From: Haloarcula laminariae | Lineage (GTDB): Archaea > Halobacteriota > Halobacteria > Halobacteriales > Haloarculaceae | Direction of reading: 5' to 3' | Length of the DNA stretch: 64,000 nucleotides | Assembly: GCF_025457605.1 (NCBI RefSeq) | Contig: NZ_JAMZFY010000001.1 | Coordinates: forward strand, 1,116,001 to 1,180,000 | Shown here: positions 17,006 through 26,344 of the stretch, in pieces | Position numbering within the stretch: the first letter of the stretch is position 1 | Layout of the letters: every line of letters starts with the position of its first letter | The notes under the pieces: generated by a model | The model's input: only the letters and a program-made list of their open reading frames with translations | Told to the model about the DNA's origin: nothing | Database searches by the model: none | Translations under genes and position numbers: made by a program

Positions 17006-20000
17006 CTACGGTAGCGGTTCGGTCGACGGTCGCACGACGGTGTTCGGCGTCGCCGTCTCGCCACCGTCAGTCGTCGACGTGTCACCGCTTGTGGACCCGT
17101 CGGTGGTCCCTCCCGACGTTTCGTTCGTACTGGTGTCGGTTGTCGTCTCGGTCGTTTGGTCGTTGTTGGGGACGGTCAGGTTTACCGTCGTAGCGGAGTC
17201 GTCCTCGCCAACCACCTGTCCTTCGGTGACCTCGGCCGTCCCGTTGAGTTGTACCGAAGCTCGCGGGTTAATCGGGATGTTGAACTCGTAGGGACCTTGC
17301 GCTCGAACGCTCACGTTCGTGTACCCTTTGTCGGTGCCCCAGTTGTCGTACCCGGTCGTCGAGTACGGGACGGTCATCTCGAACTGGCCGTCGGAGCCAA
17401 CGTCGACGCGCTGGGTGTAGGTGAACGTCTCGCCGGTGACGTTGTTTCGCATCGGGACGCTCGCCTCGATGGTGGTGTTTGCCGGGGCGGTCCCCTCGAT
17501 GGTCCCGCCGGGCACTCGCTCGAACAGCTTCGTCCAGGCCGGGTTGGTGTGGTCCATCGTCTTGGTGGCCGCGTCGTCCATGCAGTAGGTCTGATTGCCG
17601 ATCGGCATCGCCGTCTGGTTGGACGCGCAGTCACCGGTCGAAGACTGCTGACTCGGGAGCTGACCGAACGCGGACTCGATGAGTTGGAACTGGTTGTGCG
17701 CGCCGGAGCTGTACGCGCTGGTCTCGCTGGAGCCGACGAAGCGGTAGTGTTCAAGCGCCGGGACCCGTTCGCCTGGCTGGGCGCCGAAGCCGCCTATCTG
17801 TGAGGTCCCGTCAGACTCGGTGAAGTTCCGAGCCTCCTCCATCGTGCTGAACCGTTTCACCGCGGGCGAGCCGTCCGCCGGCGAGGCCCGGATGGTCTGG
17901 CCGTTACGCGTGGTCGCCGTGTCCCAGTCGACGACGTAGACGAACGGCTGGGACGCCGACTGCGGCTCCTTGGCGCTACCGTGGTACTCGTAGAGCCGGA
18001 CGACCATGCTCTCGTAGTAGTCCTGGGTCCGGTAGTTCATGTACTGCTGTGAGTTCTGTCGGCTCCGAATCGACCCGTAGTAGTCGCTCGCGGAGACGTT
18101 CGAGACGTCGTAGAACCGGGGCGGGGCGAAGAACTTCCCGCCGCCCTGGCCGTAGGTGTTTGCCATCTTCCAGTCGACGGCGACGTACCTGGTCTGGGCC
18201 GGCGTGTCGTCGTCCTCGTCGACTGTCTCGAGGACGTTGTTCGCCTGTGTCTCGTTGGGTGCAAGCAGGAAGTTCGCCGCCGTAGTCGATCCTTGTTGGA
18301 ACGGGTTCGCGTTCGGTATCCGCTCGCCCTGGACCGTGATGATGTGGCCGTAGTCCCACCACGACATCACGCCGTACGCCCCTTCCGAGTAGTCGAAGTC
18401 CTCCTGATCGGGGTAAGTACCGTAGTACTCCAGGTTCCCGTTACCGCCCGTGCCGTAGGCGCCTTCCTCCGGCGAGTGCTGGTCCAGCCACTCCATGCTC
18501 TCGCTCCAGGCGGCCGGCTCCTCGCCGGGGCCCGCACTCCCACCGATGGCCAGTGCCGTCGGTGAGACCAGCAGTAGGGTTCCGAACAGGACTAACACGA
18601 CCGAGGCGATGGTGATGACCTCGTAGGCCTCGACGCCGTCCTCGATAGAGAAGTCAGTCCACCGGACCACGTAGTCGACGGCGACCGCCGAGAGTGCAGC
18701 CACCGGGAAGACGAGATAGACGCCGAACCGAATCTGGGTGAGCGAGGCGGCCAGAATGAATGCGAACCAGATGACCATCAGGAACCGCTCCGCACTCTCT
18801 TCCCTGTCAGTGAGCTGGTTGAATAGGACGAGGACCGCACCGATGACGGCGGCGAACAGCGCGAGTCCGTGGTACTGGTACAGACGGCGGGGCTCCGTGA
18901 GCGGCGTCGCCTCGCCGACGGAGGTCTGTGTCGCGGACGGACTCGCAGTGAAGCCTAGCACTCGTAGCACTTGGTCGACAAAGTAGCTAAAGATATCCGG
19001 AGTCAGTATTGCGGTCAGTATCGCAAGTGTCGATAGAACACCTCCGACAATGACTGGATAAAGGTTCCGGCCGTAGCCGTTAGCTTCCACGTGGCGGGCC
19101 AACCAGGCCATGAAGACACAGCCACCGGCGATAGCGGCCGCAAGAATCACTTGTAACAGCGTGTGATCCGTCGCAGAGATAGTCAACCGCTGGATGACGG
19201 CCAACTGTAGCACAGCCACTGTGGTCATCATCACGGCCCCGGAGATAGCCACGTGTTCCGGGCTTTTCCCCCGGACGAACTCGAGGGTCAGCCAGAGCAG
19301 GAAGAAAACCCCGAGGATACCGAGCAGGAGGACCGCCGGCGGCCACGTCCAGAGATACATCGAGATGGCCAGGCCCGCGAGGGCGGCGTAGCCGACGCTG
19401 GCTCTGAGCGCCGGGATATCGCGGTCGAGGAACTGCTCGTAGATCGGTTTATCGCGTTCGGCGACAGAGATGGCGACCATCACGCCCAGGACCGAAGTCA
19501 CCTGCAACAGCCCTTCGGCGACTTGGTGGTCGTAGACCCCGACGACGCTCCGTTGGAGGAACAGACCCGCCGAGAGCGCGAGTATTATCGCCGCCGTCAC
19601 GCCGCCGATTCGTCCCGCCAGCCGTCGCCCCATGTAATACGTGGGAATCGCTGCGAGGGCCCCCATCACGGTCGGCGCGAAGAGCGCGACCATGCCGACG
19701 GTGTGGGCGCTGGGGTCCCCGAGGCCGACGATAATCGCTATCGTCCCGAACACCTGGTCCATCAGCGTCCCGAACTGACCCGAGCGGTTCCCATAGGGGA
19801 AGTAGGTCCAGGGATCAAAGGGCATCGTTGCCGGCCAGTTCTGTACGACGTACATCGTCGAGCGGTAGTGATACCACGGGTCGGTCCCGGTAAACAGGAC
19901 CTCCCCGTCGACGATGTACGACGCGTAGTTCCGGGCCCGGTTCCACAGCATGAACCCGAACACGAGGAGGAGGGCTGGTACGTGATACCATGATTTGACC

Positions 20001-20059
20001 CTGTCCAGCGTGGACTCAGGTTCGGGGTTTTCGGCCGATGTCCCCCGTGAGTGACTCAT
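17006..20059 (-). CDS. aglB: oligosaccharyltransferase AglB (STT3 family)
   Basis: Membrane enzyme that transfers dolichol-phosphate-linked glycans to asparagine of N-X-S/T sequons on the extracellular face. It has about a dozen N-terminal transmembrane helices (residues 25-510). The first external loop carries the GTDPWYHYR segment (about residues 58-66), holding the conserved metal-binding aspartate of the DXD-type motif. The catalytic and acceptor-binding WWDYGH motif is near residue 570. The C-terminal soluble domain ends in a Thr/Ser-rich tail, likely itself a glycosylation region. The 1017-residue length is full. It diverges from a GT2 gene by 108 bases and heads the glycosylation cluster. 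Confidence 0.96.
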   Translation of the reverse strand: MSHSRGTSAENPEPESTLDRVKSWYHVPALLLVFGFMLWNRARNYASYIVDGEVLFTGTDPWYHYRSTMYVVQNWPATMPFDPWTYFPYGNRSGQFGTLMDQVFGTIAIIVGLGDPSAHTVGMVALFAPTVMGALAAIPTYYMGRRLAGRIGGVTAAIILALSAGLFLQRSVVGVYDHQVAEGLLQVTSVLGVMVAISVAERDKPIYEQFLDRDIPALRASVGYAALAGLAISMYLWTWPPAVLLLGILGVFFLLWLTLEFVRGKSPEHVAISGAVMMTTVAVLQLAVIQRLTISATDHTLLQVILAAAIAGGCVFMAWLARHVEANGYGRNLYPVIVGGVLSTLAILTAILTPDIFSYFVDQVLRVLGFTASPSATQTSVGEATPLTEPRRLYQYHGLALFAAVIGAVLVLFNQLTDREESAERFLMVIWFAFILAASLTQIRFGVYLVFPVAALSAVAVDYVVRWTDFSIEDGVEAYEVITIASVVLVLFGTLLLVSPTALAIGGSAGPGEEPAAWSESMEWLDQHSPEEGAYGTGGNGNLEYYGTYPDQEDFDYSEGAYGVMSWWDYGHIITVQGERIPNANPFQQGSTTAANFLLAPNETQANNVLETVDEDDDTPAQTRYVAVDWKMANTYGQGGGKFFAPPRFYDVSNVSASDYYGSIRSRQNSQQYMNYRTQDYYESMVVRLYEYHGSAKEPQSASQPFVYVVDWDTATTRNGQTIRASPADGSPAVKRFSTMEEARNFTESDGTSQIGGFGAQPGERVPALEHYRFVGSSETSAYSSGAHNQFQLIESAFGQLPSQQSSTGDCASNQTAMPIGNQTYCMDDAATKTMDHTNPAWTKLFERVPGGTIEGTAPANTTIEASVPMRNNVTGETFTYTQRVDVGSDGQFEMTVPYSTTGYDNWGTDKGYTNVSVRAQGPYEFNIPINPRASVQLNGTAEVTEGQVVGEDDSATTVNLTVPNNDQTTETTTDTSTNETSGGTTDGSTSGDTSTTDGGETATPNTVVRPSTEPLP

Positions 20060-20167
20060 TGGTCTGAGACACTGCCAAGGCGCGCATAAGCCTTTTGACC
20101 TCGCCTCGCTGAGCAGTCCCGAGCGGGATGGAAACGCCTAACCGCGGCGGTGGTGCATTCCCCACCA

Positions 20168-21112
20168 ATGCGTGTTTCCGTCGTCCTCTGTACGCACACG
20201 CTGGAGCGGTACGACGACTGTATGGAGGCGGCCGAGAGTGTGCTGGGCCAGACTCACGACGACGTCGAACTGGTGCTGGTCTCGGACGGGAACGACGACG
20301 TCTACGGGCAGTTCCGGGCCGACTTCGGCGACCGCGACGACGTGGTGATTCACTGTAACGACGAGAACGTCGGCCTGCTGGAGAGCCGGAACAACGGGGC
20401 CGAGCGAGCCACCGGGGACGTGGTCGCCTTTCTCGACGACGACGCCGTCGCGGCCGACGACTGGACCGAACGGCTCGTCGCCGCCTACGAGGCAGACGAG
20501 AGCCGCCAGGCGGTCGGCGGTCGAATGGTTCCGGCGTGGGTCGCCGGCAAGCCCCGCTTTCTCCCCGAGGAGTTCTACTGGCTCGTGGGCGTGACGAATC
20601 GCGGATTCGGACCGAACGGCGACCCCGACGAGGCCGGCGAGGTCCGCAACACGTTCGGGTCGAACATCTCCTTTCGACGGGACGTGTTCCTCGACCTGGG
20701 CGGGTTCGAGGACGACATCGGGGGGCGACAGGGCGAGAAGAACCTGCAGGGCGGCGAGACGGAGCTGTGTGCCCGGCTCCGGAGCGAGTACGACGCGGGC
20801 GTCTACTACGTCCCCGAAGCGCTGGTCGCTCACAAGGTGTTCGACTACCGGACCGACCCCGGGTGGCTCGTCGACCGGGCCTTCTGGCAGGGGTACTCCA
20901 AACGCGGGATGGAAGTGTTCGTCCCCGAATCCACGGGCGAGGAGTCCGACTTCCTGGGCCGACTGCTGTTTTCCTTCGTCCCCCGACGCGTCGGCTCGCT
21001 GGTTCGGTCGCCGTCCCTGGCCGGCCTCCTCCAGTTCCTGTTTCTGTTCGTGCTGACCGGCGCCGTCGGCGCCGGCTATCTCTACGGGGTGTACGTGTGG
21101 GAGGGCGCATGA
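20168..21112 (+). CDS. GT2-family glycosyltransferase (AglG/AglI-like)
   Basis: 314-residue cytoplasmic-face glycosyltransferase with a C-terminal membrane anchor. The GT-A fold shows MRVSVVLCTHTLERYDDC at the N-terminus, the donor region LLESRNNGAERATGDVVAFLDDDA with the metal-binding DDD near residue 90, and the catalytic GGETELCAR region near 195. Two C-terminal hydrophobic helices (about residues 280-312) anchor it. The layout resembles haloarchaeal AglG, AglI and AglE, which add sugars to dolichol phosphate. Position next to aglB supports a role in N-glycan assembly. It overlaps the next gene by 4 bases (ATGA). Confidence 0.88.
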   Translation: MRVSVVLCTHTLERYDDCMEAAESVLGQTHDDVELVLVSDGNDDVYGQFRADFGDRDDVVIHCNDENVGLLESRNNGAERATGDVVAFLDDDAVAADDWTERLVAAYEADESRQAVGGRMVPAWVAGKPRFLPEEFYWLVGVTNRGFGPNGDPDEAGEVRNTFGSNISFRRDVFLDLGGFEDDIGGRQGEKNLQGGETELCARLRSEYDAGVYYVPEALVAHKVFDYRTDPGWLVDRAFWQGYSKRGMEVFVPESTGEESDFLGRLLFSFVPRRVGSLVRSPSLAGLLQFLFLFVLTGAVGAGYLYGVYVWEGA

Positions 21113-22275
21113 CGCCGACAGAGCCCGGGGACCTCCCGGACGTCTGTGTCGTCACCCATCCGCTGGCCGCGGCCGGCGAGAACGCCACCCGGAGCCTGCT
21201 TGACATACTGAGTGCGATAACCGGCGTCGCGCTCGTGACGGCGGACCTCCCGGCCGACTCGGAGATTCGCGGGAAACACGAACTCGTAGAGCTGACCCGG
21301 AAGGGGGCCGGTGACTCCGTCCTCGTGGCCGCCGTCCGGTTCCTCCTGAACCAGTTTCGGATGTGTCGCGTGCTGGCCGACCGGAACGAGGACGTGGTGC
21401 TGTTCTACGGCGCGACGTCGTATCTACTGCCAATCGTCGTGGCGCGGTTGCTCGGCAAGACCGTCCTCGTCGAGCCCCGCGGTGACGTGCCGCTGACTCT
21501 GCGACTGAACTGGGAACGGCGGTTGCCGGACCGGGTGGCGCGTGGCCTCGCCGGGCTGGTCCGGCTACTCGAACGTGCCGGCTTCGCCGTCGCCGACGGC
21601 GTGGTCACCTACACGCCGTCGATGGCCCGCCAACTCGGCTTGCATCCGGAGGCCCCAGACGTGTATCCGACCGGTGCGCGGTACGTTCGGACCGACGAGT
21701 TTCGCGTGACACGACCATACAACGAGCGTAATCGGGTGGTTGGATTTCTTGGTCGAATCGACGAAGAGAAGGGTATCCGGGAGCTAGCCCGAGTGGCAGC
21801 CGAACTCCCCAATGATATCACGTTTCGGTTTATCGGTGACGGCGAACTCCGGGAGTGGCTGGAGACTGAACTGGCCGGGGAAATCGACGCTGGTCGGGTG
21901 GAACTCACCGGGTGGGTCGACCACGACGAGGTGCCGGCCCAGCTCAATGACCTCTCCCTGCTCGTATTGCCCTCACAGCCGACTGAGGGGCTCCCGACGA
22001 CGATACTGGAAGCGTTGGCCTGTGGGACGCCGGTACTCGCGTCGCCGGTCTCAGGTGTTCCGGATGTGGTTCGGGACGGAGAGACCGGATTTCTCATTGA
22101 ATCGAGAGAGGTCGAGTGGCTCCGGAACTACATCGTCGATATCCTCGCTCGCGAGGAGCTGGCAGACGTCAGCCACTGGGGCCGGTCTCTAGTCACCGAC
22201 GAGTTCAGTTTCGAGGCTGCCTGTGAACGCTACCGCCAGATATTGTCAAGTTATAGGCCCTCAGAACGTGACTAA
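21109..22275 (+). CDS. GT4-family glycosyltransferase
   Basis: 388-residue GT-B enzyme. The N-terminal domain begins PDVCVVTHPLAAAGENAT. The GT4 (glycosyl transferase group 1) domain carries GFLGRIDEEKGI (about residues 209-220), the GDGELREWLE loop and the donor-phosphate motif PTEGLPTTILEALACG with the EX7E-type pattern (about 288-303). It adds a sugar from an NDP-sugar to a lipid-linked glycan, with specificity unknown. Translation is coupled to the GT2 gene by an ATGA overlap. GC content is lower in its 3' third than in the upstream core genes. The ORF starting at 20536 in this frame is a spurious upstream extension. Confidence 0.88.
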   Translation: MTPTEPGDLPDVCVVTHPLAAAGENATRSLLDILSAITGVALVTADLPADSEIRGKHELVELTRKGAGDSVLVAAVRFLLNQFRMCRVLADRNEDVVLFYGATSYLLPIVVARLLGKTVLVEPRGDVPLTLRLNWERRLPDRVARGLAGLVRLLERAGFAVADGVVTYTPSMARQLGLHPEAPDVYPTGARYVRTDEFRVTRPYNERNRVVGFLGRIDEEKGIRELARVAAELPNDITFRFIGDGELREWLETELAGEIDAGRVELTGWVDHDEVPAQLNDLSLLVLPSQPTEGLPTTILEALACGTPVLASPVSGVPDVVRDGETGFLIESREVEWLRNYIVDILAREELADVSHWGRSLVTDEFSFEAACERYRQILSSYRPSERD

Positions 22276-23688
22276 TCGGCACAGCTTCAAGCGAACCTCA
22301 GCGGAGATGACAACGAGGACGGCCCCGTAAATAGCTGCGCCAAGGGCGACAAGCGTGAGCGTGTATGGCAGCGACGCAGGTACGAAAGGCGTCAGCGAGT
22401 AAACGGCAGCTCCCATGACGACGCTTGCGAGGCCCTGTTTGGCGATATCGCCAGCGGGTACCGGAATCGACCCGGCTCTATCTGTGAGCATCTGCCACCC
22501 GTACCACAGGTACCCGCAACTCGACAACAGGGTCGCGACCGCAGCACCGTACCAGCCCAGGCCGTACAGACTGAACAACGACACCAGTCCGACATTGAGC
22601 ACCAGATTAAGCAGAATAAATGCCGTGTTGACCCGGAACGTTGCTCTGGGATAGTCCAGCCCGTTCAGCGTGTTGATGGCCTGTCGGCCGAATGTGTGGA
22701 CGGTCCGAGCGGCGAGGAGGATGACAAGGATATATGCGCCTTGTGCGAACTCCGGCCCGTATATACGGAGTATCCGGTCGCCAATAGCGAGCGCTCCGAA
22801 CAGTCCTGGAATGAGGAAGATACCGGTAAACAGCAGACTATCAGAGACGAGCTGTCTGGCCTCGGCGAGCCGCTCGTCACTCCCGAGCTCACTCAGTTCG
22901 GGAAAGAGAGTCGAGGAAATCGACTTCCCAGCCAGAGAGAGGAAGCCGGTGAGCGTCCAGGCGGCGGTGTATATCCCGACGAACTTGTCGGCGACGAAGA
23001 ACCCGAGCACCAACAGGTCGAGCCAGTTGATGGCGATTCCCTCAACGTTGCTGAGCCAGGAGTACTGCGTGAACCGCCGTAGGTCGGTGAAATCGGCCCG
23101 CGACGGTAGCGTGAGGTGGTCCCAAAGCAGGAACAGTCCAGTGAGTGCGATGACCGCCATCGAGACGATATGACCGTAAACAAGCCCTAGCACCAGCGCC
23201 CCGGTCAGGGCAAAGGTAACCTGTCCAACCAACCGTAGGAGGCTCTCTATACTACTCAGCCACCCTGAGAGCGCGACCTGTCGTCTCCCCTCCAGCCCAG
23301 CCCGCGTAATGTCAAGTAGCATGTTCGCCAGCACCAGGCCGACAAGGAGGACAGCAACATCAGTGCCAACGTATGATGCCACGAAGCCATCTAAGGCGAT
23401 GATAAAGAGGCTCACGACAACTCCGTAGACTAGAACCAAAAAGAGTCCGGCGGCAAAATGCCCGGTTACCAATCGGGACTCCGACATCCGCTTCGAGACG
23501 GCCGTCCTAATGCTATTTCCGGGGAGTTTGAGCCAGAACAGCAGCGCAATTATCTGTGAGTAGATACCGAGCCCGCCTGCACCGAAGTACTTTGCCGCAA
23601 ACAGCGTGGAGCCAAAGCCCGCCAGCGACCGGACGAGTTGTGAAACGAAATGTAAGACAGCGCTCCGGTCCCGTCGCATATTTGTCAT
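22261..23688 (-). CDS. polysaccharide flippase (Wzx/MATE-like, oligosaccharide exporter)
   Basis: 475-residue integral membrane protein with about 12-14 transmembrane helices. The N-terminal amphipathic start (LHFVSQLVRSLAGFGSTLFAAKYFGAGGLGIYSQI) is typical of the polysaccharide-export branch of the MOP superfamily. It is predicted to flip the lipid-linked glycan made by the neighbouring glycosyltransferases to the outside, where AglB transfers it. The 3' end overlaps the convergent GT4 gene by 15 bases. An internal start three codons later is equally possible. Confidence 0.87.
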   Translation of the reverse strand: MTNMRRDRSAVLHFVSQLVRSLAGFGSTLFAAKYFGAGGLGIYSQIIALLFWLKLPGNSIRTAVSKRMSESRLVTGHFAAGLFLVLVYGVVVSLFIIALDGFVASYVGTDVAVLLVGLVLANMLLDITRAGLEGRRQVALSGWLSSIESLLRLVGQVTFALTGALVLGLVYGHIVSMAVIALTGLFLLWDHLTLPSRADFTDLRRFTQYSWLSNVEGIAINWLDLLVLGFFVADKFVGIYTAAWTLTGFLSLAGKSISSTLFPELSELGSDERLAEARQLVSDSLLFTGIFLIPGLFGALAIGDRILRIYGPEFAQGAYILVILLAARTVHTFGRQAINTLNGLDYPRATFRVNTAFILLNLVLNVGLVSLFSLYGLGWYGAAVATLLSSCGYLWYGWQMLTDRAGSIPVPAGDIAKQGLASVVMGAAVYSLTPFVPASLPYTLTLVALGAAIYGAVLVVISAEVRLKLCRLVTF

Positions 23689-23799
23689 GGTTTGCCGAGA
23701 GGTTTTGGTCTACGGCAGGAATACCTGACTATTGCATGAGCCCTCATTTATATTACGTGGTCCCGGCGCAGCGGTCAGAGCTGAGTGAGTGTCGCCGAA

Positions 23800-24825
23800 T
23801 CAGCTGGAGAGTCGCTCGTAGACGTCTAGGTGGGTTTCAACAGCGCTGTTGAGAGTGAGCTCCATCTCGTCGAAGGCCTGGAACCCCTGCTCAACCTGGG
23901 CCTGATATCGGTCCGGGTCCGAGACGAGTTCAGTTGCAGTTCGTAACACGGCTGCCGGCGTCCGGTCGGCCCAGACGTATGTCCCGCGATTTTTGAAAAG
24001 TCGTTCGATTTTCCCGGTGGCCGTCGTTATCACCGGCGTTCCACAAGCTAGTGACTCCAACCCCACGTTCGAGGTAACATCATACTTCCGTGGGGCGACT
24101 GTGATATCAGCGACGTTGTACAGCGCCGGCATCACTTTGTTGTCGACGAACCCCTCGAACGTTAGGTTATCGTGACTTTCGAACCGCTCTTTGAGGGGGC
24201 CGGCACCGGCGACGATAAACCGATGACGTTCGTTCTCTGTTTGGCGGGCCATCTGATCGAAGATGTGTGCACCTTGGCCTTCGGTGAGCGCACCCACGTA
24301 CAGCATGACTGTCTCGTCCGCTTCAATACCGTGTTCTGTCCGAAGTTGTTGGATTCGCTTGTCCTCGTACTGATAGAACTGAGACCGATCGATGGTGGCC
24401 AGAACATTCGCCGTCTCGTAGCCGAGTCGCTCCCACTGGGTTTCGTCCGCTTCCTTCTGAATCTTGATGTCGATGCCGAGTAGTCGACCGAACAGACGGT
24501 GAAATAGGGAGTTCTGGATGCCCGGGCCCACGCCGGCGACGAGCGGACCCCAGTAGACCAACCGAGTGAAAAGCACCTGATAGATGTTGATGGGGACGTG
24601 GACGACATCGGCGTCAGCGAAAGCCCGTCGTGTCCGCAGTAGGGTCTTGAGTGGGTTGTCCAGCGACAATGTCTGGACGGTCGCTTCGGACCGGACCTTC
24701 TCGGGCTCGTTCGTCAGTACGATGACTTCGTGGTCGGTGATGTCGGCGACGCCGTTGATGATATCGGCCGCGCGAGTTCGGGGACCTGTCCCGGAGAGTC
24801 GATAACAGAAATACCCGATTTTCAT
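23800..24825 (-). CDS. GT4-family glycosyltransferase
   Basis: 341-residue GT-B enzyme beginning MKIGYFCYRLSGTGPRTRA, with the acceptor-domain GVGPGIQN loop. The donor domain carries VMLYVGALTEGQGAH (about residues 168-182), VAGAGPLKERF and NVGLESLACGTPVI (about 265-278), where the glutamate contacts the nucleotide sugar. It probably extends a surface glycan, with the sugar unknown. The ATG at 24825 gives the usual N-terminus directly at the first beta strand. A 177-bp gap separates it from the next same-strand gene. Confidence 0.86.
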   Translation of the reverse strand: MKIGYFCYRLSGTGPRTRAADIINGVADITDHEVIVLTNEPEKVRSEATVQTLSLDNPLKTLLRTRRAFADADVVHVPINIYQVLFTRLVYWGPLVAGVGPGIQNSLFHRLFGRLLGIDIKIQKEADETQWERLGYETANVLATIDRSQFYQYEDKRIQQLRTEHGIEADETVMLYVGALTEGQGAHIFDQMARQTENERHRFIVAGAGPLKERFESHDNLTFEGFVDNKVMPALYNVADITVAPRKYDVTSNVGLESLACGTPVITTATGKIERLFKNRGTYVWADRTPAAVLRTATELVSDPDRYQAQVEQGFQAFDEMELTLNSAVETHLDVYERLSS

Positions 24826-25002
24826 ACGGAAGAGATTCACAGAACGGCAAAAAGGGTTTGGATATCCGTGGTAGCACCGCTTTTTTCGGAAGCAGTGACT
24901 CCCTTATCGCCGTAGCACGTGCGAGCCGCGTTGGCTTCTACTGGGGCTCGTCCGAGCCATTAGAAGTAGATATCGATATCTGATTGAATAAATCACGGGG
25001 GA

Positions 25003-26118
25003 CTATCCGTTAGATTCGGCGAGGACTGCCTCGTAGACAGACCGATATGAACGCGCGATGGCTTCAATCGTGTAGTTCTCTGCGACAAGTTGTCGCCCGG
25101 TGGCGCCAAGCCGCTCGCGTTCGTCGGGGTCGGAAGCCAGTTCCCCCAGCTCGTCAGCCAGAGTCTCGGCGTCGGTGGGCTCGTGGAACTTCGCTACCTC
25201 GTCGTACGTCTGCCTAAACGGCTCGATATCGGCAAAGACACACGCTGTCCCACTCGCGACTGCCTCGACCGCGGCCATGCTGAACCCCTCCCACAGCGAC
25301 GGCATCGCATATATATCTATCTCGTGAAGCAGTCCGTACACCTGAGCGCGCTCGATGTCGCCGAGAAAATGGACCTTACTCACGACACCGAGATCGCTGG
25401 CGAGTGCTTCGAGACGGTCTCGCTGTGGACCGTCGCCGGCGACGACGAGTTCCACCGGAACCCCCTGTTCGCGCGCCAGCGCGACGCCCCGGACAAGCGT
25501 CTCGTGGTTTTTCTGCTCGGTAAGTGTGCTCACCGTCCCGACCAGAATCGTGTCAGCTCCAATGTCAGCGACTTGGTGGACACTCCAGTCGTTCTCGGCG
25601 GCCGCGTCGATTGCGGCGCGGTCCACACCGTTTGGAATGATGACAACATTGCCCGGGTTGAGTAGCGCGGTCTCCCACCGTTTGAACGACTCCCACACTG
25701 CTCGGGAATTACAGACCACTCTCGCCGAAATCGGGTTCGTGAGTCCGTTCGAAACACGTCCGAGCCGCGTGAACCCGTCTCTGGTGTTCCCCTCTCTGGA
25801 GACCGACGGGACGCCGTTGTACTTGGAGAGGAGCTTGGCGAACACCCCGGAGTGGTTGTGGGTAGTCTGGACGATATCCGCCTCGGCGATGACCTCGCTG
25901 GCTTGCCGGAGAGTCTCCCGATTGACACCGGTGGTCGTGTCCGGTGCGTCGAGGTTGACCACATCGACTAGCTCGTCGCGGTAGAACGGAACCGCATCGA
26001 ACCACGACAGCACGGTTACTTCGGTATCCGTGTACCGCTGGAGTGCGACAGCAATATCGACTTCCGCTACCGTCTGGTCGACGGCATTAACGACAAAACA
26101 GACACGAAGAGATACCAT
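25003..26118 (-). CDS. GT4-family glycosyltransferase
   Basis: 371-residue GT-B glycosyltransferase. The N-terminal strand is LRVCFVVNAVDQTVAEVDI. The donor domain shows VGTVSTLTEQKNHE (about residues 208-221), VVAGDGPQRDRLE and PSLWEGFSMAAVEAVASG (about 288-305), the EX7E motif of GT4. No membrane segment is evident, so it acts at the cytoplasmic face. Located in the N-glycosylation and surface glycan cluster; substrate is not inferable. A 226-bp upstream gap separates it from the divergent sulfatase-like gene. Confidence 0.86.
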   Translation of the reverse strand: MVSLRVCFVVNAVDQTVAEVDIAVALQRYTDTEVTVLSWFDAVPFYRDELVDVVNLDAPDTTTGVNRETLRQASEVIAEADIVQTTHNHSGVFAKLLSKYNGVPSVSREGNTRDGFTRLGRVSNGLTNPISARVVCNSRAVWESFKRWETALLNPGNVVIIPNGVDRAAIDAAAENDWSVHQVADIGADTILVGTVSTLTEQKNHETLVRGVALAREQGVPVELVVAGDGPQRDRLEALASDLGVVSKVHFLGDIERAQVYGLLHEIDIYAMPSLWEGFSMAAVEAVASGTACVFADIEPFRQTYDEVAKFHEPTDAETLADELGELASDPDERERLGATGRQLVAENYTIEAIARSYRSVYEAVLAESNG

Positions 26119-26344
26119 CGATATCTTTGTCTTCGACAGAGTTACTCCTTATCCTTTCGATTGTCAGGCTGTGAATCATACCTCGGACTATATTCATGAC
26201 TGACATATCTATGGTCATTATTCTCCGAGGGTCTTCCTCTTGTCGGTCTCCCCCGGTCGGGCGCAGTGAAGCCTCTGTCCGATACGTATTCTGCGGAGTA
26301 TTGAACAAAAACGATTTCAAATACTAGATTGTTATAGGGATATC

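Noticed and set aside
20536-22275. 579-residue fusion reading that joins the GT2 and GT4 region
   Set aside because: The first part is in the wrong frame over the GT2 gene; the true GT4 start is the ATG at 21109, which overlaps the GT2 stop.
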